Shown: positions 37,341 through 45,867, counted from the first letter of the stretch. The stretch: DNA of 64,000 bases from Vibrio bivalvicida (GCF_001399455.2 NZ_LLEI02000053.1:249312-313311); one strand, 5' to 3'. The notes: generated from the sequence alone by a model not told the origin. Translations and numbers: made by a program.

Positions 37341-38105
37341 ATGGGTATACAGAAAGATAAAGGACGCTGGACTCGCTCTAGTTTAAGCACTAGTAAGATC
37401 AATAAAATACGTGGTAAGCACCCTTTAAATTTTAAATCCTACTCAGTTGCAGCACACCACCTGATTTCATGTGAAGTAGCCAAAAAGCTATCTAATGTAC
37501 GAAAAGATCAAATAGTCTATAAAGGCTATGATGTTAACTATTTGTTTAATCTGGCATTGTTGCCTACAATTGACCAAATATCTTGTCAATACATGGTACC
37601 GCTACATAAGTCGGGGCATACTGATCACCGATTAGAAGAGTATTACCAAAATGAAACTGGTACCAACATTGGTGATGATATCTCTACGCTTCAAGACAAC
37701 GCTAACAATGAATCTGATTCATTTAAATCTGGAGTATTAGAGGAAGACTTATCTATCATTTCAAGCGTCACTGGGTACCATAAAGTAGTAGCAGCTATGT
37801 TGGCCAAAGCTTTGAAAGGCCTAGACTGCGATACCGATGCGCAAGAGTATGTGGACACATTAGATGAGTTGTCTATCGATATCGCTGACTTATTGGGCAC
37901 TCACAAGCTTCATCTGATTGCCAGAGGGCGACATTTATCGCGTACCGGGGAAGGTTGTCATTTTTGTAGAGCAAATGTAGGGACTTCAAGAGTTCACTAC
38001 CTTCAAAGTGATACTAGTTTTAAGAAAGAAGTGCCAAGTCAGTCTAAAGTCAACAAATTTAGTTTTGATGGTTTGACCTTAAAGACAATGGGAGAACAAG
38101 TTTAA
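37341..38105 (+). CDS. Stand-alone AHH-family nuclease toxin (split from its carrier)
   Basis: 254 residues, in a different frame from the preceding ORF. The nuclease signature is AAHHLIS (His39, His40), YDVNYLFN near 64 and LHKSGH (His89, His93), the same plan as the intact effector but a divergent sequence. A CHFC pair lies near the C-terminus. A GAGGA overlapping the upstream stop codon lies 4 nt before the ATG, so the ORF looks translatable by coupling. The break falls exactly after the Cys linker that joins pre-toxin to toxin in the intact gene. Confidence 0.82.
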   Translation: MGIQKDKGRWTRSSLSTSKINKIRGKHPLNFKSYSVAAHHLISCEVAKKLSNVRKDQIVYKGYDVNYLFNLALLPTIDQISCQYMVPLHKSGHTDHRLEEYYQNETGTNIGDDISTLQDNANNESDSFKSGVLEEDLSIISSVTGYHKVVAAMLAKALKGLDCDTDAQEYVDTLDELSIDIADLLGTHKLHLIARGRHLSRTGEGCHFCRANVGTSRVHYLQSDTSFKKEVPSQSKVNKFSFDGLTLKTMGEQV

Positions 38106-38108
38106 ATT

Positions 38109-38681
38109 ATGAAATTCTCGATTATTAGCGAAAATTACCAAGTTTCGAGTACAAGTTTTACATGTGTAGACAACAGAGAACCTCTTTACAGTAAAGCAGA
38201 TTACGAACCAACGAGTTCAGCAGAACCTATTGTTTGGGAGGCCACGGATGGCTCAATAAAAGGGGTGGGAAACATAGCAGACAACGGCGATCTTTGCGTA
38301 AGTAAGAAATTTGCTGAACTAGTTATGAGCTTTGACCCTTTTGGAATTGAATGCTATCCCGCAGAACTTAGATTGCAGGACGGGGTGCTTAAGAACAGAT
38401 ATTTATTGGCTTTGAATAATGTCATTGATGTCATTGATGAATCTAAATCAAGGACTAGAAAATCCCCCAAAAGAAATAAAATACTAATTATGGATCTCTA
38501 TTTGTCTGAGGAAAAACTACTTAATACTCCATTCAATAAGAGAGTATTGTTCAGAGTAAAAGGTGCAGAAACAGCGACGATATTCTGTGAAGAAATTTAT
38601 GATCTTGCGAGAAAAAGCTCACTATTTGAAGACTTAAGAATGTTCGAGTTGGACTGTGACCAAGAAGTACCAAAGTACTAG
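38109..38681 (+). CDS. Predicted immunity protein (type A, module 2)
   Basis: 190 residues, starting 3 nt after the nuclease ORF. The block LLNTPFNKRVLFRVKGAE aligns with LLAIPLNKRLMFEI of the type A protein at 34867-35457, so both belong to the same Imm11-like group although overall identity is low. Predicted to protect against the nuclease at 37341-38105. Confidence 0.68.
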   Translation: MKFSIISENYQVSSTSFTCVDNREPLYSKADYEPTSSAEPIVWEATDGSIKGVGNIADNGDLCVSKKFAELVMSFDPFGIECYPAELRLQDGVLKNRYLLALNNVIDVIDESKSRTRKSPKRNKILIMDLYLSEEKLLNTPFNKRVLFRVKGAETATIFCEEIYDLARKSSLFEDLRMFELDCDQEVPKY

Positions 38682-38690
38682 AGAATTGAT

Positions 38691-39182
38691 ATGAAAGAAC
38701 AATATGTGATGCTCACTAAACAAAGCTTAGGTGATTTCCCTTTCAAACAAACTCCAAAGCCTATTGTACCAGTTGAGCCGGACTTACTATTGGAAATGAC
38801 CTTTTCACCAAAGCTATTTATTATTGGTGATATTGCCTCAAAGGTAGAGCAGCTAGTGAAGCACGGTGTGGAATGGCTAGACGCTCGTGTCGATTGCTCC
38901 CCTAGCCAGCCTTCAGATGACCAAATCAAGGTTTACGAAGATTATCGAATGCCGTACATCCATCAATCCTATAAGTTGACGGACAAAGAAAAACAATACG
39001 GTAAGTTGAACTGGTTAGATGTTGATTCTACAGAGTTTGATTTCTCCAAGCTAGAGCATGTGCCTCTTGAAGAGCGTTTAATATTTAAGCTAGAAGAAGA
39101 CTATGGCTTGGTATTTATACACGAAAGCGTGATTGAGCTACTCAAAAAACACGTCAAAGATGTCTGGGTAAGAGATGTATAG
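38691..39182 (+). CDS. Predicted immunity protein (type B, module 2)
   Basis: 163 residues. VPLEERLIFKLEEDYG, VFIHESVIELL and KDVWVRDV closely match the type B protein at 35470-36006, and the N-terminal half shares the PDLL...SPKLF outline. It repeats the two-immunity-gene arrangement of module 1. A terminator follows the stop immediately. Confidence 0.7.
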   Translation: MKEQYVMLTKQSLGDFPFKQTPKPIVPVEPDLLLEMTFSPKLFIIGDIASKVEQLVKHGVEWLDARVDCSPSQPSDDQIKVYEDYRMPYIHQSYKLTDKEKQYGKLNWLDVDSTEFDFSKLEHVPLEERLIFKLEEDYGLVFIHESVIELLKKHVKDVWVRDV

Positions 39183-39209
39183 AAAGCGCCGAAAGGCGCT
39201 TTTTCTTTA
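39183..39209 (+). terminator. Terminator closing immunity module 2
   Basis: AAAGCGCC and GGCGCTTT form an 8-bp stem with a GAAA loop, followed by TTTCTTT. The sequence and its position relative to the next junction parallel 36033-36055. Confidence 0.88.
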
Positions 39210-39228
39210 TCGGCTTTAGCCATTCCAG

Positions 39229-39341
39229 ATGATATAGAAGCCTATCTTCAGTAATAATCGAAGCTGAAACTAAGCTTATTTCTACTTCACCAACCGCAAA
39301 GTTTAAAGGTAATGGTGTTTTAGAACGACTAAAGGCGGTAT
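39229..39341 (+). pseudogene. Decayed DUF4150 homology block (junction 3)
   Basis: About 110 bp still align with the homology block (CTATCTTCAGTAATAATCGA against GTATCTTCAGGAACGATAGA, then TTCACCAACCGCAAAGTTTA against TTCACCGACCGTTAAATTTG), with many substitutions and no usable frame. It sits just after a terminator, as copy 2 does, and precedes two immunity-like genes. No toxin domain remains. Confidence 0.7.
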
Positions 39342-39395
39342 CCCCACGCACATTCCTTATTTAGTGGCTAGAATATCAAAGTTAGGATATTAAAA

Positions 39396-39953
39396 ATGAA
39401 TTACTATTTACTCTTTGGAAAGTTTGAAGATGGAGAGGGCTCATATAGTGTCCTTGACCCTTGGCGTTCTGCTTTAAAGTACTATGAGCCCAATATAAAG
39501 CTTACTAAAAACCTACCCAAAGTCACTGTAGATAAAGTGTATGATGAACGTGGAGTATCGGACTACTTGAAAATAGGAGTCGGCGCTTTAGCTAGCTTAA
39601 AAGTCCAAGAGGTTTTCTTTAACAATGGTTTCACGGGAATTCAATTTTTGCCCGTTGAAATAGAAAATGATGGACTTAATCATAGTTATGCATTTATGAA
39701 TGTAGTGGCTCAATACGACCTACTTGAACCAATCAAATCGAAAGCAAAAAAGCTAAATAGTAAATTGGGAGGTTATACTCGTGTACGTAAAGAGTTAATT
39801 GACAAGGAAAAATTTTTCCACACTGACATCCAGTATGATTGTTTTACTCTCTCTAACTATAAAGTTCCATATTATGTTAGTGAGCAAGTAAAAGATGCGT
39901 TAGAAGCAGCTGGAGTTACTGGAATTGAATTTATACCGATGGAGTTTGCATGA
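39396..39953 (+). CDS. Orphan immunity-like protein, Imm11/DUF1629-like
   Basis: 185 residues with TTAGGA upstream of the ATG. Two segments, ALASLKVQEVF...GFTGIQFLPVEI and YYVSEQVKDALEAAGVTGIEFIPMEF, carry the end motif typical of Imm11/DUF1629 proteins. No toxin ORF precedes it, only a decayed junction, so it may be retained as immunity against toxins of neighbouring strains. Its stop overlaps the next start (ATGA). Confidence 0.68.
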   Translation: MNYYLLFGKFEDGEGSYSVLDPWRSALKYYEPNIKLTKNLPKVTVDKVYDERGVSDYLKIGVGALASLKVQEVFFNNGFTGIQFLPVEIENDGLNHSYAFMNVVAQYDLLEPIKSKAKKLNSKLGGYTRVRKELIDKEKFFHTDIQYDCFTLSNYKVPYYVSEQVKDALEAAGVTGIEFIPMEFA

Positions 39954-40306
39954 TCGAACAAAAGTTTCAGCAGCCTGGCTTGCTAGCACAAACAGAAGTC
40001 AACCCCTTGTTTTCCAGAATGGCTGATATTGTATTGGTTTTCTTTCCTACTCCTGGGGTGTTTATTCGAGATACGTTCTCAATTCCTGAAGAGTTTCAGG
40101 CAGAGAAAGCGATGTATTACGAATCGGATGGTGAACCTTTCGAAGATATGTATTTCTTTTTACCTGCTGTTTTACAGAGCCAATACGACTCGGAAAAAAA
40201 TAATGCAGGTATTGTCTATGAGAAAGATGTGCTGAAGTTTTCTCCAGAATTGATAAAAGCATTAGCAGATCAAGCTAATAGCCCTATCGAGCATCGGTCA
40301 GGCTAG
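39950..40306 (+). CDS. Small orphan protein paired with the module-3 immunity gene
   Basis: 118 residues, translationally coupled by ATGA to the preceding gene. I recognise no family; it lacks the PLxxRLxFK block of the other immunity proteins. By position it is the second gene of an immunity pair and may be a shortened or unrelated partner. A terminator follows. Confidence 0.55.
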   Translation: MIEQKFQQPGLLAQTEVNPLFSRMADIVLVFFPTPGVFIRDTFSIPEEFQAEKAMYYESDGEPFEDMYFFLPAVLQSQYDSEKNNAGIVYEKDVLKFSPELIKALADQANSPIEHRSG

Positions 40307-40324
40307 GGATACGCGAGTTGCGAA

Positions 40325-40350
40325 AGGGTGCGCTATTAGTGCACCTTTTT
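40325..40350 (+). terminator. Terminator closing module 3
   Basis: A GGTGC/GCACC stem followed by TTTTT and then CGTTATTGGCTTTA, similar in layout to the other module ends. Confidence 0.75.
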
Positions 40351-40371
40351 CGTTATTGGCTTTAATAAATT

Positions 40372-40565
40372 TGGAAGACAAAAGGCTATCTACCGGACCG
40401 AACGATGCGGAAGGGACTTATACGGTTGATTTATTCCTAACTCACTCTGACGGTGACCCTGTTCAGGGGGCGACGTATAAACTCATTGATCAAACTGGAG
40501 CGACATTTGAAGGAACGCTAGACAATAGCGGTAAAGCCTCGGTTGGTGGCGTGGCCCTTGCTTAG
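40372..40565 (+). pseudogene. Fourth effector remnant (DUF4150 junction plus beta-sandwich fragment)
   Basis: Starts with TTTGGAAGACAAA, as at 36071, then jumps by an internal deletion to a stretch about 85-90% identical by eye to 36252-36411 (the beta-sandwich segment of the orphan cassette), ending in a TAG at 40563. It encodes no toxin and has no start. It marks the right edge of the array, next to the conserved ycgN gene. Confidence 0.82.
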
Positions 40566-40672
40566 TTTGATTTTAGTCCCCCCAACAGAATCACTTGCAC
40601 TTTGGACAAAGGATCTATATAAATTCGGCTTTCCTTTTTCCACAATGACATTTGAACACTTGGGGTTACCAC

Positions 40673-41110
40673 ATGACGCAGTTTTGGCAGCAAAAAGCTC
40701 TCGAAGAGATGACCGAAGTAGAGTGGGAATCTCTATGTGATGGTTGTGGTAAATGCTGTCTTCACAAACTAATGGACGAAGACAGTGATGAGATCTACTA
40801 CACCAACGTTGCGTGTAGTTGGTTAAACAGCAAAACATGCTCGTGTAAAGACTACCCAAACCGTTTCACTTCTGGTGAGGAGTGCACCAAGCTCACTCGT
40901 GATGATATTGATGATTTCACGTGGCTCCCGCATACCTGTGCTTACCGCCTACTTGCGGAAAAGCAGCCACTGCCAGAGTGGCATCCACTCATTACAGGCT
41001 CAAAGTCAGCCATGCATGCCGCTGGCGAAAGTGTCCGCAACAAAGTGGTGTACGAAATCGATGTTGTGGATTGGGAAGACCACATCTTGAATCACCCAAA
41101 TCGTGCTTAG
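40673..41110 (+). CDS. ycgN: YcgN/UPF0260 family protein
   Basis: 145 residues from the ATG at 40673 (the frame opens at a TTG at 40652). The family pattern of conserved cysteines is complete: CDGCGKCC near residue 22, then VACSWLNSKTCSCKDYPNRF, which suggests a metal-binding site of the YkgJ-like type. Biochemical function unknown. It is the first conserved chromosomal gene after the effector array. Confidence 0.88.
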   Translation: MTQFWQQKALEEMTEVEWESLCDGCGKCCLHKLMDEDSDEIYYTNVACSWLNSKTCSCKDYPNRFTSGEECTKLTRDDIDDFTWLPHTCAYRLLAEKQPLPEWHPLITGSKSAMHAAGESVRNKVVYEIDVVDWEDHILNHPNRA

Positions 41111-41116
41111 ATTCAA

Positions 41117-41142
41117 ACAGTCGCCATTGGCGGCTGTTTTTG
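41117..41142 (+). terminator. Rho-independent terminator after ycgN
   Basis: CAGTCGCC and GGCGGCTG form a stem with one G-T pair and an ATT loop, followed by TTTTT. Confidence 0.8.
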
Positions 41143-41251
41143 TATTTGCTATCTACTAACACTCAATATGCAAACCTTTGAATTTTGTGGTGTACAATTA
41201 GGGGTATCAATATAAGAAACAAAGACTTGTGTTTGTCTGAGCGAGGGAATC

Positions 41252-42735
41252 ATGGACTTGTTGTCCTATCGAAACGTTAGAGTGATGGCCGTCGGGCTAT
41301 TTATTTCACTAGCTGCGATTATTAGCTGCTATACACATGCTTCACAAGAGCCACTTTCCATCTCGAAACAAGAGCAACTGATAACGAAGATAAATAATGA
41401 TATCAAAGAGTTATCCTATACTCTCGAAATGAGTAGTGGTGATGAACAAGATGCAATTCAACTCAAGTTGTTTCAGAAAAATGAAGAGCTAAGATCTGTT
41501 CTTCAGAGCGCGGTAAGCCGCCAAACCATTTCTGCCGATAAGTTAATACCTCAAGTTGAAATGCAGCAAAACTACTCAACTGCAGCCGCTTCTTATCTTG
41601 AAGATCGAATTAAAGCCCTTAATGCCGAGATTGATTCTGCCAAAAACGAAGAAAAGCTCTCACTGCTTAATGATTTTCAAGAGCTTCAACACTATTTGGA
41701 TAATGTGATTGAGTCGAGATGGGAAAACATTCAGTGGCTAAAAGTGCTTGGTGTTGACGAATCTCTCCAAGAGTCACAGTTTAAAGATTTACTCACTAAG
41801 CGACTTAGATTGACGTCGGCTACTGTAGAGTACTTTAGCCAGCAAGTCAGTGTAGTGGGAAAACAGATTGCGGTTAGTCCGAAGTCTGAAACAGCTACCC
41901 TACAACTTGCTCAGTTGGTGATTAAACAACGAATGAATATAGCTGTTGATAGCTTGACTTCCTTGATCTCCATCGCTGACCAGCTAAGCCTTGATACCGC
42001 AGAATATAAACGCATGTTGTTTGAGGTGACAGGAAGCATTACTCAAGACTTGTTTGAAGGTAAGGTGATTTGGTCGATCGTAACAAGTTGGTCGGATAAC
42101 GTGTGGGATTGGGTGGCAAACAATGCACCTCAGCACTTGTTTCAGCTGTTTATCTTCGCTTGACAGGTTTTGGTATTGCGGGGGTGATCATTGGTTTTGC
42201 CTTGCAAGATACCTTATCGAACTTCGCTGCAGGTATGATGTTGTTAATCTATAAACCTTTTGATGTCGGTGATTTTGTCTTCGCTGGTGGCGTAGACGGT
42301 AAAGTCAGCCATATGAGCTTGGTGAACACAACGATTAAGACGTTCGACAATCAGATTATTATTATCCCTAACGGCAAGATCTGGGGGGATGTGATTAAGA
42401 ATGTGACGCATGAACGGGTAAGGCGAGTTGATATGGTGTTTGGTATTGGCTATAGCGATGACTTACTTAGGGCGGAAAGCATTTTGACTGAAATTGTCAC
42501 TACGCACCCAGCGGTATTGCGCACACCTGAGCCTAATATTCGAGTTCATACGCTTAACACTTCATCAGTGGATTTTATCGTTAGGCCTTGGGTTAAAACT
42601 GATGACTACTGGGATGTGTACTGGGATGTGACCAAAGAGGTAAAGCTTAGGTTTGAACGCGAGGGCATCTCGATTCCTTTCCCACAACAAGACGTGCACT
42701 TGCATATGGTCAAAGAATCCTCAGAAAAAGAATGA
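41252..42735 (+). pseudogene. MscS-family mechanosensitive channel gene broken by an internal deletion
   Basis: The first part (41252-42163) encodes a signal-like N-terminus, a coiled-coil periplasmic domain, and then stops at NAPQHLFQLFIFA. The second part (in another frame, about 42152-42735) resumes inside the channel at LTGFGIAGVIIGFALQDTLSN and continues through the normal MscS beta and C-terminal domains. The membrane helices normally between these points, roughly 70 residues, are missing, and the junction shifts frame. A functional channel is not expected. A good GAGGGA ribosome site remains. Confidence 0.85.
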
Positions 42736-42738
42736 TTT

Positions 42739-42766
42739 AGAGCGCCATCATCGGCGCTCTTTTTTT
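42739..42766. terminator. Bidirectional terminator
   Basis: AGAGCGCC/GGCGCTCT with a 6-nt loop lies between convergent genes, with Ts on the plus side; it overlaps the end of the minus-strand gene by 2 bp. Confidence 0.85.
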
Positions 42767-43058
42767 ATGATTCAGCTAACTCGTCGTAAAAACAAATTTC
42801 TGGCTCTTCGATAAGCAGGCCATCGAGTTTTTGTAGAAGATCATGGAAGTAAGGCTGATCGCAGTGAGCATCAAAAGCGGCCTGACTTGCAAACTGTTCT
42901 TGAAAAACAAATATACTAGGATTGGCTTTGTCACGTAGTAGTGTGTATTTCAGGCAGCCTGGCTCGCTGCGAGTTGGGGCTAGCATTGACACCAAGTACT
43001 TTTCCAGTGTTGCCTCTTGGCCAGTGTTAGCTTGAAATTTAGCTGTTAAATTGATCAT
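42765..43058 (-). CDS. Antibiotic biosynthesis monooxygenase (ABM) domain protein
   Basis: 97 residues, a single ABM ferredoxin-like fold. Family features are the N-terminal FQANTGQEATLEKYLVSML, PGCLKYTLLRDKANPSIFVFQEQF and the C-terminal region with SQAAFDAHCDQPYFHDLL. Related small proteins act as quinol or heme-type monooxygenases; the substrate cannot be read here. It is 24 bp downstream of the glyoxalase gene, so both may answer to reactive-carbonyl or quinone stress. Confidence 0.85.
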   Translation of the reverse strand: MINLTAKFQANTGQEATLEKYLVSMLAPTRSEPGCLKYTLLRDKANPSIFVFQEQFASQAAFDAHCDQPYFHDLLQKLDGLLIEEPEICFYDELAES

Positions 43059-43082
43059 TGTGTTTGCTCTGTTTTTGTCATG

Positions 43083-43478
43083 TTATAGGTATCGTCCTTG
43101 ACGTTGTAGAAACTCGATCTTATATCCATCGGGATCGGTGATAAAAAAGAAACGAGCAAGAGGGGCCGAGTGGTGTTCGAGCACTTTTATGTCCGAAGCT
43201 TGAATCCCCTTGTCACTCAGGTAGGCATGAGTTGATTCAATATCCTCTACACTGACTGCAATATGTCCATACCCTGTACCATGTGTATAAGGCTCAGTTT
43301 GAGAGTGGTTATAGGTCAGCTCTAGCTCAAACTCGGTTGTTGGGTTGGTTAAATAGGTCAACGTGAAGTTGTCAAAGACAAACTGGTCTTTTATGTTTAG
43401 TTGAAGCGCTGTGCGGTAAAACTCGATTGACTCGGTCAGCTCGCTCACCCGTATCATGCTGTGAATAAGTTTTGTCAT
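43083..43478 (-). CDS. VOC/glyoxalase I family protein
   Basis: 131 residues with two beta-alpha-beta-beta-beta modules. The four glyoxalase I metal-ligand positions are present: His in LIHSMIRV, Glu in FELELTYN, His in GYGHIAVSV and Glu in YKIEFLQR. It could be lactoylglutathione lyase, which removes methylglyoxal, but the sequence is less canonical than GloA, so I leave the symbol empty. Confidence 0.82.
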   Translation of the reverse strand: MTKLIHSMIRVSELTESIEFYRTALQLNIKDQFVFDNFTLTYLTNPTTEFELELTYNHSQTEPYTHGTGYGHIAVSVEDIESTHAYLSDKGIQASDIKVLEHHSAPLARFFFITDPDGYKIEFLQRQGRYL

Positions 43479-43562
43479 ACATCTACCCTTATTTTCTTTG
43501 AGGGTAGAGTAAAGGGATTCAAAAATAGTGTGGTAGTACTGGAGTACGACAATAAGCTCAGC

Positions 43563-43865
43563 TTACTCCTGAGTGAGTTGCAGCTTAACAATATCCATAA
43601 CTGATGCTGGTTGGCGCAGATAGATCAAGCAGGCGCACCTTAGTAAAGAAGTGAAGTTATAGATTTCTCCGTTGTATACCAACGCCTCTGCGTAGATAGA
43701 GCTGATAAAGCGTGGCAAAGTCATTGACTGCTGCTCGGCGATCTCTTCTAAGATGTGCCAGAAGCTAGCCTCCAGTTTGATACTTGTCGCATGACCATCA
43801 ATTCGAATGGAGCGGGCAATGGTTTGATAGTTTTCTTTTGGTTGGTTGGAAAATATTTCGCACAT
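43563..43865 (-). CDS. Ribbon-helix-helix domain protein (RHH_4 type)
   Basis: 100 residues. RSIRIDGHATSIKLEASFWHILEEIAEQQSMTLPRFIS fits the RHH_4 family, in which a ribbon strand is followed by two helices. Probably a small DNA-binding protein, but no partner or target is evident. It stands alone between the glyoxalase and alkaline phosphatase genes. Confidence 0.75.
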   Translation of the reverse strand: MCEIFSNQPKENYQTIARSIRIDGHATSIKLEASFWHILEEIAEQQSMTLPRFISSIYAEALVYNGEIYNFTSLLRCACLIYLRQPASVMDIVKLQLTQE

Positions 43866-43992
43866 GGTGAACGCATTAAAGTGGGTAAAGCCTGCATTTT
43901 TGTCTTTTTATCGTTATAGCGTCAATGATTAATTACCTCAATGGAAATCCGATCACGGGCATCCATTGAGGTTGTTTAATGCCGTTAAAGGC

Positions 43993-45570
43993 TTAGTTCA
44001 CCTGAGATTTAATGAACTCGCCCAGCTCTGAGTGGTGCATGATCTTAGACACAGGCAGTACTTTGTCCGCAGGACCCCAAGCAAACACATTGACTGGGGT
44101 GTGAGTATGCGTCCCCGTACCCCACACAATGTTTTGACCTGTTGCTTGCTCACGAGCAAGTAGGTTACCTCGGTCGTTATATGGGAAGAAAGCATCAAAG
44201 TCGTTTATCGCAGGCACCTGTTCTGTCGACAGATATTTATGTTGAGCTAAACGATATGGGTTTGGTTTACTCGCAAGTACCCTAGCGGCCTGTTCTGTCG
44301 TGATTGGGAAGGCGCTATTTTGATTAACTATCTGAGCGAGGCTTTCCGGTGTCTGTTTGGCTTTGTCTAGCTTTTGGAAAGAGCTGATCATTCCGTAGTA
44401 GCTTTGTTTCTGATTATATAAACCATCTAACACGTCGAAGGAACCGAAGTTAAAGTTTGGTGCGTAATCTCTGTTGGCAAACGCTTCACCTGAACGTTTT
44501 TCAGGTTTAGGTAAATCTTGAGATGAGTAGCTGAAACCAAAAGAGCCTGTTTCGTGGTCGGCTGTTACAATGATGAGTGTATCGTCACGACCTTGAGCCC
44601 ATTCATAAACAGAGTTAACCGCTTCATCAAACTTGAGCATTTCATGCAGCATAGTACCCGCATCATTGCTGTGCCCAGCCCAGTCAATTTGCCCGCCTTC
44701 CACCATCAAGAAAAAGCCCTGTTTGTTCTGAGATAGGATGCTCAGCGCTTTATCTGTCATCTCTTTTAGGCTTGGCTGACTGCGTTTTGGATCGGTTTTT
44801 TTGTTGCTGTAGGCGATACCATCATCCATACCTGAATAAGCAAATAGACCGAGCAGCTTAGAGCCGTTTGCTTTGTCTAGCATCGAGCGGTTGAATGCCA
44901 AGCTATACCCCTGTTGTTGTGCTTCAGCAAGCAGGTTGCGTTCGTCTTTACGTTTTGATTTCAGGTACACATCACCTTGGGTAAGTTGTTCAATCTGCTT
45001 GTAGGTGTCGCCTTTATCATTGGTTGATTTTGGAATCCAATGGCGTAAGCCGCCAGAAAGCATGACATCAACGCTGGTTTCAAGCATGTCAGAGGCAATG
45101 TCATTTTCTAGCGAGCGATGGGGTTGATGAGCGGCGAATGCGGCAGGGGTAGCGTGGGTTAGGCGAGTATCTGAGATCAGGCCTGTTGCTTTACCTGCTG
45201 TTTTTGCTTTCTCGAGAACGGTCTCGATGTGGTGACCTTGAGAGTCAATACCAATAACTTCAGAAGAGGTATATATTCCAGTTGCAAGCATAGTTGCTGA
45301 ACATGCTGAGTCAACCACAATGGCGTCTTCTGGGTGAGTCAACGATGAACCAATCACCCCTTCTTGCGCTAGTTTAAACAGCGCCGTTGTTTTCCCTTTA
45401 TAAATTGAATTGGGCGCTTGGTTTGCGTACGTTTCTAACAGGCCAACTTGTTGTGGGCCCATACCATCGCCGATCATCAAAATAACGTTTTTGATCTCTG
45501 CCGAAAGTACGTTGAAAGAGAGCGTAGAAGCTACAGTCGCGGTTAGTATTGGTTTTATAAAGCGCTTCAT
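43993..45570 (-). CDS. Alkaline phosphatase, periplasmic
   Basis: 525 residues with a signal peptide (cleavage probably after LSA, residue 23). The metal site MIGDGMG (about 32-38), nucleophile Ser88 in VVDSACSATM, ADHETGSFGF and the C-terminal GTGTHTHTPVNVFAWGP motif define the alkaline phosphatase family. It releases phosphate from organic esters in the periplasm. The upstream 297-bp gap contains TTGTCACATTCGTGAAAC on the coding strand, a poor match to a Pho box, so PhoB control is only a possibility. Confidence 0.93.
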   Translation of the reverse strand: MKRFIKPILTATVASTLSFNVLSAEIKNVILMIGDGMGPQQVGLLETYANQAPNSIYKGKTTALFKLAQEGVIGSSLTHPEDAIVVDSACSATMLATGIYTSSEVIGIDSQGHHIETVLEKAKTAGKATGLISDTRLTHATPAAFAAHQPHRSLENDIASDMLETSVDVMLSGGLRHWIPKSTNDKGDTYKQIEQLTQGDVYLKSKRKDERNLLAEAQQQGYSLAFNRSMLDKANGSKLLGLFAYSGMDDGIAYSNKKTDPKRSQPSLKEMTDKALSILSQNKQGFFLMVEGGQIDWAGHSNDAGTMLHEMLKFDEAVNSVYEWAQGRDDTLIIVTADHETGSFGFSYSSQDLPKPEKRSGEAFANRDYAPNFNFGSFDVLDGLYNQKQSYYGMISSFQKLDKAKQTPESLAQIVNQNSAFPITTEQAARVLASKPNPYRLAQHKYLSTEQVPAINDFDAFFPYNDRGNLLAREQATGQNIVWGTGTHTHTPVNVFAWGPADKVLPVSKIMHHSELGEFIKSQVN

Positions 45571-45867
45571 GAAATTGTCCTTGTTTTTAAAAGCGCATAG
45601 ATTTAACCACTACATTATGTCAGTGATGTTAAACATATGTTTCACGAATGTGACAAATGGTACCCCATAACTCTTGCGAGTCTAAACTTGCGGTAATGTG
45701 GCACTAAAGCATCAGGCAGGATTAACGTTAATCGAGGAGGGTATGGTGATTACGTGCAGCAGACTGCTCACAATAACCCAAGGTAACATTATAGGTTGTA
45801 CATGCGAGTAACGACGAACAGCGTAATTTGTTGCGAGTTACAAAGGCTTCTATGGTTGATTACAGTC

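Noticed and set aside
32672..40565. Insertion by a transposon or integron
   Set aside because: No transposase, integrase, terminal inverted repeats or attC sites were seen; homologous recombination through the shared block explains the layout better.
45620..45655. Pho box upstream of the alkaline phosphatase
   Set aside because: TTGTCACATTCGTGAAAC matches one half of the Pho box poorly in the second half; not strong enough for a feature.
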